This document shows positions 1-6,440 of a stretch of DNA of 7,735 nt, piece after piece. Where the stretch lies: NCBI GenBank assembly GCA_002049945.1, contig MVCT01000067.1, positions 1 to 7,735 on the forward strand, written 5' to 3'. The notes beneath the pieces were generated by a model, which had not been told where the DNA came from, made no database searches, and worked only from the letters and a program-made list of their open reading frames with translations. This stretch comes from Candidatus Cloacimonas sp. 4484_140 (GTDB lineage Bacteria; Cloacimonadota; Cloacimonadia; JGIOTU-2). Positions within the stretch are counted from its first letter, which is position 1; each line of letters opens with the position of its first letter. A program made the translations under genes and the position numbers.

Positions 1-4
1 CCGA

Positions 5-74
5 TTGAAGATTTTAGATTTATAAGCGATTCCCTCTTTGCCACACCCTGTGCATATAAATCTAAGATCATCAA
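5..74. repeat. Long imperfect inverted repeat (about 24-bp arms)
   Basis: The left arm at 5-24 and the right arm at 55-74 are near-perfect reverse complements. Bases 5-8 pair with 71-74, a mismatch sits at 9/70, and bases 10-24 pair with 55-69 with a single T/G exception. After a mismatch at 25/54, three more pairs (one wobble) extend to 26-28/51-53. The remaining loop of about 22 bases is pyrimidine-rich. No T-run follows directly on either strand, so it is not a standard intrinsic terminator. It could be an intergenic palindromic repeat, a mobile-element remnant or a structured RNA. The pairing is visible directly; the role is unknown. Confidence 0.6.
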
Positions 75-241
75 ACTTAATCTATGACAATCTGCCACAA
101 CAGCAAACACCAGCAGGTGAAAAAGCGTAAATTAATTAATGAATGTACCATGTAAGGTGGATTTACTGATTAGTGCATATTGAACTTCCATCAATGTCAC
201 ATGCGAAACTTCAGTTATTTTATATTCACAAACGCATTTAT
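75..241. other. Intergenic stretch upstream of uppS, no gene seen
   Basis: The first 280 bases hold no coding region I can support: all frames give only short, unrecognisable stretches. The only promoter-like signals are weak. TATATT at 221-226 matches five of six -10 bases but has no good -35 at the usual distance. A perfect TTGACA at 241-246 has only AACAAT (265-270, four of six) 18 bases further on; that would put the transcript start almost at the uppS ATG. The uppS operon promoter is therefore inferred to lie here but is not resolved. Confidence 0.35.
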
Positions 242-281
242 TGACAGAGATAAATCAATTTATCAACAATAATCTCTGTTA
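242..281 (+). promoter_or_regulatory. Hairpin abutting the uppS start codon
   Basis: ACAGAGAT at 244-251 and ATCTCTGT at 272-279 are perfect reverse complements. Pairing extends by a G-U (243/280) and a T-A (242/281), so the stem reaches the A of the uppS ATG. The spacer is 20 bases and itself contains ATAAAT/ATTTAT (250-255/258-263). No Shine-Dalgarno sequence is visible in front of this ATG. The fold could limit ribosome access, or at DNA level the dyad could be an operator overlapping the TTGACA at 241-246. The symmetry is seen; the regulatory role is inferred. Confidence 0.4.
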
Positions 282-1852
282 TGAAATCAAAATCAGAACT
301 CATTCTTGAAGTTAAAAAAAACCCACTGCCCCTGCACATAGCAATTATTATGGATGGTAATGGCAGATGGGCAAAATTAAAAAATCTACCCCGATTAAAA
401 GGGCATTTCGAGGGCACAAAAGCAGTGAAGAGGATAGTACAAGTTTGCGGTGAGATCGGGCTGAATTATCTTACGATATACGCCTTCTCCACAGAAAACT
501 GGAAACGCCCGAATAATGAACCAAGAGCAGTGCTTACTCTTATTGAAAATACGCTCATGAAAGAGATAAGAGAACTACATGAAAATAACGTGGTCATCAG
601 ATTCATCGGCTCCAGAGAAGGTATCTCAAACTCACTTGCCAGGAAAATGGACAGCTCCTATGAAATGACAAAAAACAATACGGGACTTCATTTGCTGGTG
701 GCAGTCAATTATGGTGGCAGACTGGAAATTGTCGAAGGTATAAATACACTGCTTAAAGAGAATATAAAATCAATTACGTTGGAAGATTTTCAACGCTATT
801 TATATACAAAAGATGTTCCCGACCCCGATTTGCTTATCCGTACAGGCGGAGAGATGAGGATCAGCAATTATCTAATCTGGCAGATCGCTTATTCTGAAAT
901 GTATTTCACGGACACGCTCTGGCCTGATTTTTCTCCCACGGAATTTCTGCAGGCAATTATTGATTTTCAGAGACGTTCACGCCGATTTGGAGGAGTACCC
1001 GTCGCTACTGTAGCTTTAGACGGGGCCAAAAATGCTGGTATTCTTGCCGCCCAAATCCTTGGTGCATCTAACTCGGAGATTTTAGAACGTGTTATTAAGT
1101 ATAAAGGAGGATACGCACTTCAAATACTGATCTCTCTTGTCACCATACTTGGCATTCGGGAGTTCTACATCCTCGCCCGTGATCATAAAAAAGTGGAACT
1201 CCTTCTACCCGTTCTCATTATATGCGGACTGCTAATCACATGGTCGATCTTTTTCTTTGAACTTACATACATCGTGCCTTTATTTGTTCTGTTCCTCTTT
1301 TTGTTTCTTGCATGGGAGGTATTTGCAAACAGAGAACAACACGCAGTTGAAAAAATCTCCTACAGTATGTTTGCACTGATCTACATTCCCCTGCTGCTGT
1401 CTTTTCTTTATCTTTTAAGAACCTTCGAGAATGGAAAATTTCTCCTCATTATACTTTATGGATGCATCTGGCTAACGGACTCAGCAGCGTATTTTCTTGG
1501 CGTCAGATTCGGAAAGCATAGAAATATTTTTCGTTCCAGCAAGAGTAAATCCATTGAAGGATTTGTTGCCGGCATAATCACTGCTTTTGTGGGTGCTTAT
1601 CTGCTTAATCAGCTTGTTCATCTCATATTTGGATATTTCGTACTCCATTCATGGAAAGACATTGTAGCGTATGGCTTCATTGTAGGATTTCTCGGGCAAT
1701 TGGGAGACCTGGTCGAATCCAACCTGAAACGTGATTTCGGAGTGAAGGATTCATCCAATCTCATTCCGGGTCATGGCGGCATACTCGATAGATTCGACAG
1801 TTTATTGATATGTGCACCGTTTTTGTATTTTTATTTTACATTGATAGGATAA
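281..1852 (+). CDS. uppS-cdsA: UppS-CdsA fusion protein with an embedded PurE C-terminal segment
   Basis: Residues 1-238 are a full undecaprenyl diphosphate synthase, which condenses FPP with IPP units to the C55 carrier for murein. The catalytic D25 lies in IMDGNGRWA, followed by AFSTENW (68-74), VNYGGR (142-147) and the 181-196 signature with R187, R193 and E206. Residues 239-275 match the PurE C-terminus. Residues 278-523 are phosphatidate cytidylyltransferase, which makes CDP-diacylglycerol from phosphatidate and CTP at the membrane; its family signature is complete at 480-506 (LKR, KD, HGG, DRFD). Several hydrophobic helices precede the signature, but the usual first CdsA membrane helix (about 25 residues) is missing. 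The ATG at 281 is the only reasonable start, with an in-frame stop at 251 and no clear Shine-Dalgarno. Both catalytic signatures are intact, so UppS activity is likely; CdsA activity without helix 1 is uncertain. dxr follows after 3 nt. Confidence 0.85.
   Translation: MKSKSELILEVKKNPLPLHIAIIMDGNGRWAKLKNLPRLKGHFEGTKAVKRIVQVCGEIGLNYLTIYAFSTENWKRPNNEPRAVLTLIENTLMKEIRELHENNVVIRFIGSREGISNSLARKMDSSYEMTKNNTGLHLLVAVNYGGRLEIVEGINTLLKENIKSITLEDFQRYLYTKDVPDPDLLIRTGGEMRISNYLIWQIAYSEMYFTDTLWPDFSPTEFLQAIIDFQRRSRRFGGVPVATVALDGAKNAGILAAQILGASNSEILERVIKYKGGYALQILISLVTILGIREFYILARDHKKVELLLPVLIICGLLITWSIFFFELTYIVPLFVLFLFLFLAWEVFANREQHAVEKISYSMFALIYIPLLLSFLYLLRTFENGKFLLIILYGCIWLTDSAAYFLGVRFGKHRNIFRSSKSKSIEGFVAGIITAFVGAYLLNQLVHLIFGYFVLHSWKDIVAYGFIVGFLGQLGDLVESNLKRDFGVKDSSNLIPGHGGILDRFDSLLICAPFLYFYFTLIG
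989..1105 (+). other. PurE (N5-CAIR mutase) C-terminal segment embedded in the uppS-cdsA gene
   Basis: Codons 237-275 read GG then VPVATVAL..AKNAGILAAQILG and end in ILERVIKYK. This is the conserved C-terminal part of class I PurE, where MP-GG-(V/I)PVATVA is followed by a helix of the type AKNAALLAAQIL. The rest of PurE, including the GSxSD substrate loop, is absent, so no mutase activity is expected. The GG codons belong equally well to the UppS end (RRFGG) and to PurE. The segment stays in frame on both sides. Recognition rests on family knowledge of PurE, not on a search. Confidence 0.8.
989..1114 (+). repeat. GGAGGA(g)TAC microhomology at both PurE segment borders
   Basis: The left border reads GGAGGAGTAC (989-998) and the right border GGAGGATAC (1106-1114). 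They share GGAGGA in the same codon phase (Gly-Gly), and both continue into TAC. Such short matches are expected at template-switch or microhomology-mediated joins, and also at false overlaps in short-read assembly. The right copy is part of AAAGGAGG (1103-1110), a perfect Shine-Dalgarno-like sequence inside the ORF. Confidence 0.6.
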
Positions 1853-1855
1853 ATC

Positions 1856-2986
1856 ATGAAAAAAATCGTATTACTCGGAGCGACCGGCTCTATCGGACAG
1901 TCAACAATCGAAGTTGTTAAAAGACATCCCGATGAATTTAAAGTCGTACTCGCATCTGCTCATAACAGAATTGATGAGCTTCTTAATTACGCACAAGAAG
2001 TTCCAATAGATCATTTTGTGATCACCGGGGAAAATGGTGTAGATATATCCGACCATGCAAAAAATATTCATAAGGGAGAGGATACGCTTTTATCTCTTTT
2101 AGAAGAAATCGATTATGATATAATGCTCAATGCAGTTGTCGGTTCTGCGGGATTGAAATATACTGTTGCAGGATTGAAAACAGGTCACAATATCGCACTT
2201 GCAAATAAAGAGTCACTCGTCATGGCTGGTGATATCATTTCTGAACTAGCTAGAGAAAATCGTTGTAAAATTATTCCTGTTGACAGCGAGCACAGCGCGA
2301 TCATGCAGTGTCTTGAAGGACTGCGGGACATAACGCAGGTACACAGAATAATACTCACTGCGTCGGGCGGTCCCTTTTCGAATCTAAAAATAGAAGCATT
2401 TAAGAATATCACACTTAAAGATGCGCTTCAGCATCCTACCTGGGCGATGGGAGATAAGATAACTATCGATTCTGCTACCATGGCAAATAAAGGGCTGGAA
2501 GTTATCGAGGCACACTATCTGTTCGATGTATCTTTTGACGAAATCGACGTGCTCATCCATCCGCAGTCTGTTATCCACTCTATGGTAGAGTATATAGATG
2601 GTTCTATCATTTCACAGCTTAGTTCCCCAGATATGAAGATCCCAATTCAATATGCTCTTAGTTATCCGGACCGCCTTGATGCAACAGCACAATACACAGA
2701 TCTTGCGAAAATCCACGAGCTCACATTTTACAAGCCGAATTTTGAAAAATTCCCTCTGCTGCGTATTGCTTTTGATGTTGGAAAGAATGGCGGTATAATG
2801 CCAACGATTTTCAACGCTGCTAATGAAGCAGCCGTGACTCTCTTCCTGCAGGAAAAGATTTCCTTTATTGAAATTACAAAGATCGTTGAAAAAGAACTTT
2901 CTGTGCCGAATGTTCATGAACCCGATCTTGAAACAATTATTGAGAAGGACAAAGAAGTAAAAGAAAAAATTTATAAAAACTACTAA
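1856..2986 (+). CDS. dxr: 1-deoxy-D-xylulose 5-phosphate reductoisomerase
   Basis: Cytosolic NADPH-dependent enzyme converting DXP to 2-C-methyl-D-erythritol 4-phosphate, the committed step of the MEP route to IPP and DMAPP. The N-terminal dinucleotide fold carries GATGSIGQST (8-17). ANKESLVMAG spans 116-125, and PVDSEHSA (141-148) supplies metal ligands D143 and E145. ASGGPF spans 169-174, and MANKGLE (209-215) holds substrate-binding N211 and K212 and the third metal ligand E215. HPQSVIHSMVEY and NAANEAAV follow. At 376 residues it is close to the family norm of roughly 380-400, with no gap. The start is fixed by AGGA (1846-1849), six bases ahead of the ATG and inside the last codons of the preceding gene; with only 3 nt between genes the two are surely co-transcribed. 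Its product feeds IPP to the UppS encoded next door. Confidence 0.97.
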   Translation: MKKIVLLGATGSIGQSTIEVVKRHPDEFKVVLASAHNRIDELLNYAQEVPIDHFVITGENGVDISDHAKNIHKGEDTLLSLLEEIDYDIMLNAVVGSAGLKYTVAGLKTGHNIALANKESLVMAGDIISELARENRCKIIPVDSEHSAIMQCLEGLRDITQVHRIILTASGGPFSNLKIEAFKNITLKDALQHPTWAMGDKITIDSATMANKGLEVIEAHYLFDVSFDEIDVLIHPQSVIHSMVEYIDGSIISQLSSPDMKIPIQYALSYPDRLDATAQYTDLAKIHELTFYKPNFEKFPLLRIAFDVGKNGGIMPTIFNAANEAAVTLFLQEKISFIEITKIVEKELSVPNVHEPDLETIIEKDKEVKEKIYKNY

Positions 2987-2994
2987 AAGGGATT

Positions 2995-3012
2995 ATGCTG
3001 AACGTATTATGA
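2995..3012 (+). CDS. Possible 5-codon leader cistron overlapping the comEC start
   Basis: ATG CTG AAC GTA TTA TGA (Met-Leu-Asn-Val-Leu-stop) follows AAAAGGG (2985-2991) by only three bases. Its stop overlaps the comEC start as ATGA (3009-3012). The comEC ATG itself has no Shine-Dalgarno at a normal distance, so ribosomes may load at the mini-cistron and re-initiate at comEC. The sequence is seen; use as a coupling leader is inferred, and such a short frame can arise by chance. Confidence 0.3.
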   Translation: MLNVL

Positions 3013-5390
3013 GGAAGATCTTCAATCATCCCTTTATTCCAATCACTGCGTGCTTTATTGCAGGGTTACTTCTAAGTTCATTTATCTCCGTTCCAATTCT
3101 CCACATTGCAATTGCACTACTTTTTACTGCGACATTTATTCTCATTCATAAAAAGCGACCACTTATTCTGATAGTTATCTTGCTTATTCTTTTCGGGATG
3201 TTCAGATTTCAGATCAATCAGCTTCAGCCGGAACATCATATTGCACATTTCATTGATCATCTCGGCATTGAGAAGGTTAAGATTGAGGGACAAATTATTG
3301 AAGAACCTGTTGTTTCACCTGACAAGATCACTTTCATAGTCAAGCTTTCTAAGTTCGAAGATGTTACCGTACAAGGCAACATTCGTCTCATAATAAAGGA
3401 TAAATACAGTAACACTGTTCCTTCTTATGGAGATCATATTTGTTATAATGGAACGATCTTTCGACCGTTAAAGAGCAACAATCCCTATAGTTTTAACTAT
3501 CAGGAATACCTTGAGAACAATAATATTCACGGGCTTTCGTACCTATATAAATCGGATTATGCGATCACAAAGGAATCAAAAAACCTTTATTATTTTCTCA
3601 TTGTTGTGCCTAGAAACTGGATTAGAGCTCGAATCGACAGATTTTATTCATCCAAATATTCCGGCTTCCTGAAAGCGATCCTGCTTGGTGAAAAGAGTTC
3701 TCTGCCATCGCAATTAAGACAGGATTTTGCTTCATCAGGATTGTCACACATACTTGCAGTTAGCGGTTTGCACACTGGAGTGATCGCACTCATCTTTCTG
3801 ACGATCCTCCAAATAGTATTAAGAAATCGAACTGCAGCGAGAATTCTTACAATTATACTTCTCATCTATTATATGCTGCTTGCTCATGCTGTTCCTTCTG
3901 TTCAGCGAGCAGTGATCATGATCAGCTTAGTGCTTTTGGCAAAAATATTGCAAAGAAGGGTCAGTACCATAAATATTCTTTTTGCTGCTGCTTTTATCAT
4001 TCTTGTAATCAATCCCCTGCAGTTATTCAGCATCGGATTTCAGCTTTCCTTTATATCGGTCTTTGCCATTCTTGTTATCTTTCAGTATCTCTCTAAAAAA
4101 CTAAATCCGCTTCGAGAAAATCATCCAAAAATCTTCTGGCTCTTGAACCTTGTATTATTGAGTTTGATGGTTCAGATAGCTCTTGCGCCACTTACTATCT
4201 ATTATTTCCACACACTTGCGCTTGGCGGAATAATTGCAAATGTGATAGCGATCCCCCTTATTTCTCTGGTGCTTCCCCTTTCCATTTTTTCAATTTTGTT
4301 TCCGATTCCTGCAATATGCGCCATTTATGCTGCAGCAAATAAGTTGTTACTTTTTATCGTCTTTGCGATTTCCCACTTTGTTGCATTACACAGAATTCTT
4401 CTTTTCGATTTTCTTTATCTAAATGATTCTCAAGTTATTGCGCTATATGCTGTATTGACTATTTTGATCTTACTTTGGAAAAATACAGACAATCCAAAGA
4501 TAAAACTATATAAATCTCTTTCATTTTCAATTTTAATCATAGCTATTCTCATTATTCCCGGATTATTACGAGAGAGAAATATTGAGATCACAATCCTCGA
4601 CGTTTGCCAGGGTGATGCAATAGTTATCCGCACACCCGATCTTAAAACAATACTCATCGATACTGGTGACAAAACTATACGGAGGGATTATGGAGAACTG
4701 GTTGTTGTTCCCTACTTTAAAGCCCGTGGAATTAAGGAGATAGACCTTCTTATCCTTACCCATCCTCATGCGGATCATATCGGGGGTGCTCAAGCTGTAA
4801 TGAACAATCTCAAGATTGATAAAGTACTGCTTCCTAGATGTGATTATGAATCCAAGCTCTATGATAATGTTCTAACATTTATTGATGATAATGATATCGA
4901 AATTATCTATGCCGATACCTCACTTGTCTTTGTGGAGTTTGAGCAAATCAACCTCAAAATTCTTCATCCTACTTATGAATATAAGAACGAGACCAACGTG
5001 AATAATTATTCGATCGTGATAAAAATTGAGTATGGTGACCTTTCTGTGCTTTTTACCGGAGATGCCGAAAAGGAAGTTGAAGCAATTCTTATTGAAAATT
5101 GGGGAAATAAACTTGATTCGGATCTATTAAAAGTTGGACATCATGGCAGCAATAGTTCTTCGACTCTTGATTTTTTGGAATACGTTTCACCAGAATATGC
5201 TGTAATTTCTGTTGGTACAAAGAACAGGTACGATCATCCCGATGAAGAAATCGTTGAGAGGTTAGATAGTTCGACAGATGAATTATTCCGTACAGATCGA
5301 GATGGAGCGGTAATTTTTTTATATGGAGGTAATACTCTAAAGATCAAAACAATTCTTTCCGAAAGGGAAGTTATTGATTGTGATATATAA
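3009..5390 (+). CDS. comEC: ComEC/Rec2-family DNA uptake channel
   Basis: Inner-membrane channel that carries single-stranded DNA into the cytoplasm during natural transformation. Residues 7-66 are N-terminal membrane helices, and 85-190 form a soluble OB-like N-terminal region. The competence domain at about 215-490 has many helices and the hallmark SHILAVSGLHTGVIA (246-260). The C-terminal metallo-beta-lactamase-like domain (about 525-793) keeps THPHADHIGG (584-593), NNYSIV (665-670), FTGDAEKE (682-689), VGHHGS (709-714) and DHP (742-744), so the metal site looks complete. At 793 residues it has all three domains and no frameshift. It starts 22 nt after dxr, in the place often held by rseP. 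Whether this organism is transformable needs comEA and type IV pilus genes, which are outside the window. Confidence 0.95.
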   Translation: MRKIFNHPFIPITACFIAGLLLSSFISVPILHIAIALLFTATFILIHKKRPLILIVILLILFGMFRFQINQLQPEHHIAHFIDHLGIEKVKIEGQIIEEPVVSPDKITFIVKLSKFEDVTVQGNIRLIIKDKYSNTVPSYGDHICYNGTIFRPLKSNNPYSFNYQEYLENNNIHGLSYLYKSDYAITKESKNLYYFLIVVPRNWIRARIDRFYSSKYSGFLKAILLGEKSSLPSQLRQDFASSGLSHILAVSGLHTGVIALIFLTILQIVLRNRTAARILTIILLIYYMLLAHAVPSVQRAVIMISLVLLAKILQRRVSTINILFAAAFIILVINPLQLFSIGFQLSFISVFAILVIFQYLSKKLNPLRENHPKIFWLLNLVLLSLMVQIALAPLTIYYFHTLALGGIIANVIAIPLISLVLPLSIFSILFPIPAICAIYAAANKLLLFIVFAISHFVALHRILLFDFLYLNDSQVIALYAVLTILILLWKNTDNPKIKLYKSLSFSILIIAILIIPGLLRERNIEITILDVCQGDAIVIRTPDLKTILIDTGDKTIRRDYGELVVVPYFKARGIKEIDLLILTHPHADHIGGAQAVMNNLKIDKVLLPRCDYESKLYDNVLTFIDDNDIEIIYADTSLVFVEFEQINLKILHPTYEYKNETNVNNYSIVIKIEYGDLSVLFTGDAEKEVEAILIENWGNKLDSDLLKVGHHGSNSSSTLDFLEYVSPEYAVISVGTKNRYDHPDEEIVERLDSSTDELFRTDRDGAVIFLYGGNTLKIKTILSEREVIDCDI

Positions 5391-5420
5391 AAAAAAACGA
5401 GCCGCCGGGGAAGCGGCTCG
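5389..5420 (-). terminator. Intrinsic terminator, minus-strand orientation
   Basis: CGAGCCGC (5398-5405) and GCGGCTCG (5413-5420) form a perfect 8-bp G+C-rich stem with a 7-base loop. On the minus strand the stem is followed directly by nine T residues (complement of the A-run 5389-5397). On the plus strand there is no T-run after it. It is therefore a backstop for minus-strand transcription from the por operon, placed right at the comEC stop codon; it may still slow plus-strand transcription. Confidence 0.75.
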
Positions 5421-5474
5421 ACTCTACTAAGAGTAAAGGAGGGAATTATGAGGACACTGATTGGAATCCCATAA
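5421..5474 (+). CDS. Possible 8-codon ORF with a perfect Shine-Dalgarno and a small upstream hairpin
   Basis: A 5-bp hairpin ACTCT-acta-AGAGT (5421-5434) is followed at once by AAAGGAGG (5435-5442), five bases, and ATG at 5448. The frame encodes Met-Arg-Thr-Leu-Ile-Gly-Ile-Pro and stops at 5472-5474. This is the strongest ribosome-binding site on the plus strand of the window, yet no longer frame follows. It may be a leader or short peptide gene, the decayed 5' end of a lost gene, or part of a dispersed intergenic unit together with the hairpin at 5398-5420. No function is assigned. Confidence 0.3.
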   Translation, partial: TLLRVKEGIMRTLIGIP

Positions 5475-5488
5475 AAAAATGTGTCAAG

Positions 5489-5515
5489 TTTTAATTAATT
5501 TTTTTTTAATTAAAA
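5489..5515. repeat. All-A/T palindrome with T-run loop
   Basis: TTTTAATTAA (5489-5498) and TTAATTAAAA (5506-5515) are perfect reverse complements around a T-only loop. The right arm overlaps the A-run that serves as the T-tract of the neighbouring minus-strand terminator. An A/T-only stem is too weak to be a convincing terminator alone, though the T-run 5499-5507 might help end the comEC transcript. Confidence 0.4.
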
Positions 5516-5548
5516 AAATAATCCCCTCTTTCTGCAAAGAAGGGATTA
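5512..5548 (-). terminator. Intrinsic terminator of the por operon
   Basis: Bases 5519-5531 and 5536-5548 form a 13-bp stem (ends TAATCCC / GGGATTA) with one C/A mismatch and a CTGC loop. On the minus strand it is followed by seven T residues (complement of 5512-5518). It lies 16 bases beyond the porB stop codon, the right place and orientation to end the por transcript. Confidence 0.85.
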
Positions 5549-5564
5549 GAATTCATTATCAAAA

Positions 5565-6440
5565 TTACTCTAACTTCATCCTGAGAAGTTCGTAGTTTTC
5601 ATCGACGAAATCCTGAAGAAACTGCACTTGATCTTCCGGCAAATGCTTGAACCTTCCCTGATACTTTAAGTATTCTTTCAGTGGTTTTCGTTCTTTCACT
5701 TTCACTGTTTGCTTGTAGTGAATTCCATCAATAATTTCATAAAGCGGGAAGTAATTTGTCTGAACGGCGAGCTTTGCTAATTTGATAGTAAATCTCGGAT
5801 CAGATTTCCAACCGGTTGGACAGGGTGCAAGCACGTGGATAAATTTGAATCCTTTCGTGTTCTTTGCTCTCTCAAGTTTCTTACAGAAATCTTCCGGGTA
5901 TCCCACTGATGCAGTTGCAGTATAAGGAATGCGATGAGCAGCCATGATTTCGGCCATGTTCTTCTTCGGTCCTTTCTTGTAGTGCTTTACAGGAGTGGTA
6001 GTTGTCCATGCACCGTGAGGAGTCGCAGAACTGCGTTGAATACCCGTGTTCATATATGCTTCATTATCATACACGATATAGGTAACATCGTCATTTCTTT
6101 CTGCTGCACCGGAAATTGCCTGTATGCCAATATCAAAAGTGCCGCCATCTCCAGCCCAGGCAACTACATTTGTAGTATCCTTTCCCTGCACCATAAGGCC
6201 TGCTTTTATTCCTGATGCCATAATTGCAGCAGTTTCAAAAGCAGTATGAAAGACAGGTACGTTCAGTGAAGTATAAGGAAAGGGACCATCTATCACTGCC
6301 CAACAGCAGGCGGGAATGGAAAGCATTGTATCTTTGCCAAACACTTTTAGCATATAGCGCATCGCAAGAGCACCGCCACAACCCTGGCATGCAAGGTGGC
6401 CGGGAGTCATTATTTCGTGTTCCGGAATTGTTAATCTCAT
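5565..6440 (-). CDS. porB: Pyruvate (2-oxoacid):ferredoxin oxidoreductase, beta subunit
   Basis: TPP-binding subunit of the oxygen-sensitive cytosolic enzyme that decarboxylates pyruvate to acetyl-CoA and passes electrons through iron-sulfur clusters to ferredoxin. With the start chosen here (291 residues) the 4Fe-4S cysteines are C18 and C21 (CQGCGG), C45 or C46, and C207 (APCPTGW). The TPP/Mg motif begins at G97-D98-G99 and runs to DNEAYMNTGIQ; GAWTTTTP follows. I start at ATG 6440 rather than the in-frame ATG at 6458, because AAAGGAG (6454-6448) lies seven bases before 6440 and would otherwise be coding. That choice also makes an ATGA overlap with the porA stop. The pattern resembles Thermotoga and archaeal pyruvate-type enzymes, so pyruvate is the likely substrate; another 2-oxoacid cannot be excluded. 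Confidence 0.93.
   Translation of the reverse strand: MRLTIPEHEIMTPGHLACQGCGGALAMRYMLKVFGKDTMLSIPACCWAVIDGPFPYTSLNVPVFHTAFETAAIMASGIKAGLMVQGKDTTNVVAWAGDGGTFDIGIQAISGAAERNDDVTYIVYDNEAYMNTGIQRSSATPHGAWTTTTPVKHYKKGPKKNMAEIMAAHRIPYTATASVGYPEDFCKKLERAKNTKGFKFIHVLAPCPTGWKSDPRFTIKLAKLAVQTNYFPLYEIIDGIHYKQTVKVKERKPLKEYLKYQGRFKHLPEDQVQFLQDFVDENYELLRMKLE

Noticed and set aside
1..73. Minus-strand frames toward the left edge, one with a CxxC pair (CTGCGK)
   Set aside because: The CxxC frame has a stop just upstream and no normal start codon; the other frame has an ATG but no Shine-Dalgarno and no recognisable product. Both run through the inverted repeat.
1..87. Open frame running in from the left edge and stopping at 85-87
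   Set aside because: Only 28 codons, no recognisable motif, and its composition is set by the inverted repeat at 5-74; not enough to call the end of a gene.
173..180. GTGCATAT direct repeat with 50-57
   Set aside because: Eight bases shared in A/T-rich DNA is within chance and no further copies are visible.
1103..1140. Separate cdsA start after the internal AAAGGAGG
   Set aside because: No ATG, GTG or TTG lies in frame at a usable distance after the site, and the frame is continuous from uppS, so a second independent start is not supported.
5314..5320. T7 run near the end of comEC as a possible slippage site
   Set aside because: The frame is intact through the run to a normal-length C-terminus, and no alternative product is suggested.
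5479..5487. Minus-strand -35-like TTGACA (complement of TGTCAA at 5482-5487)
   Set aside because: At 17 bases' spacing the -10 position reads CCAATC, and transcription would run antisense into comEC with no gene to serve.
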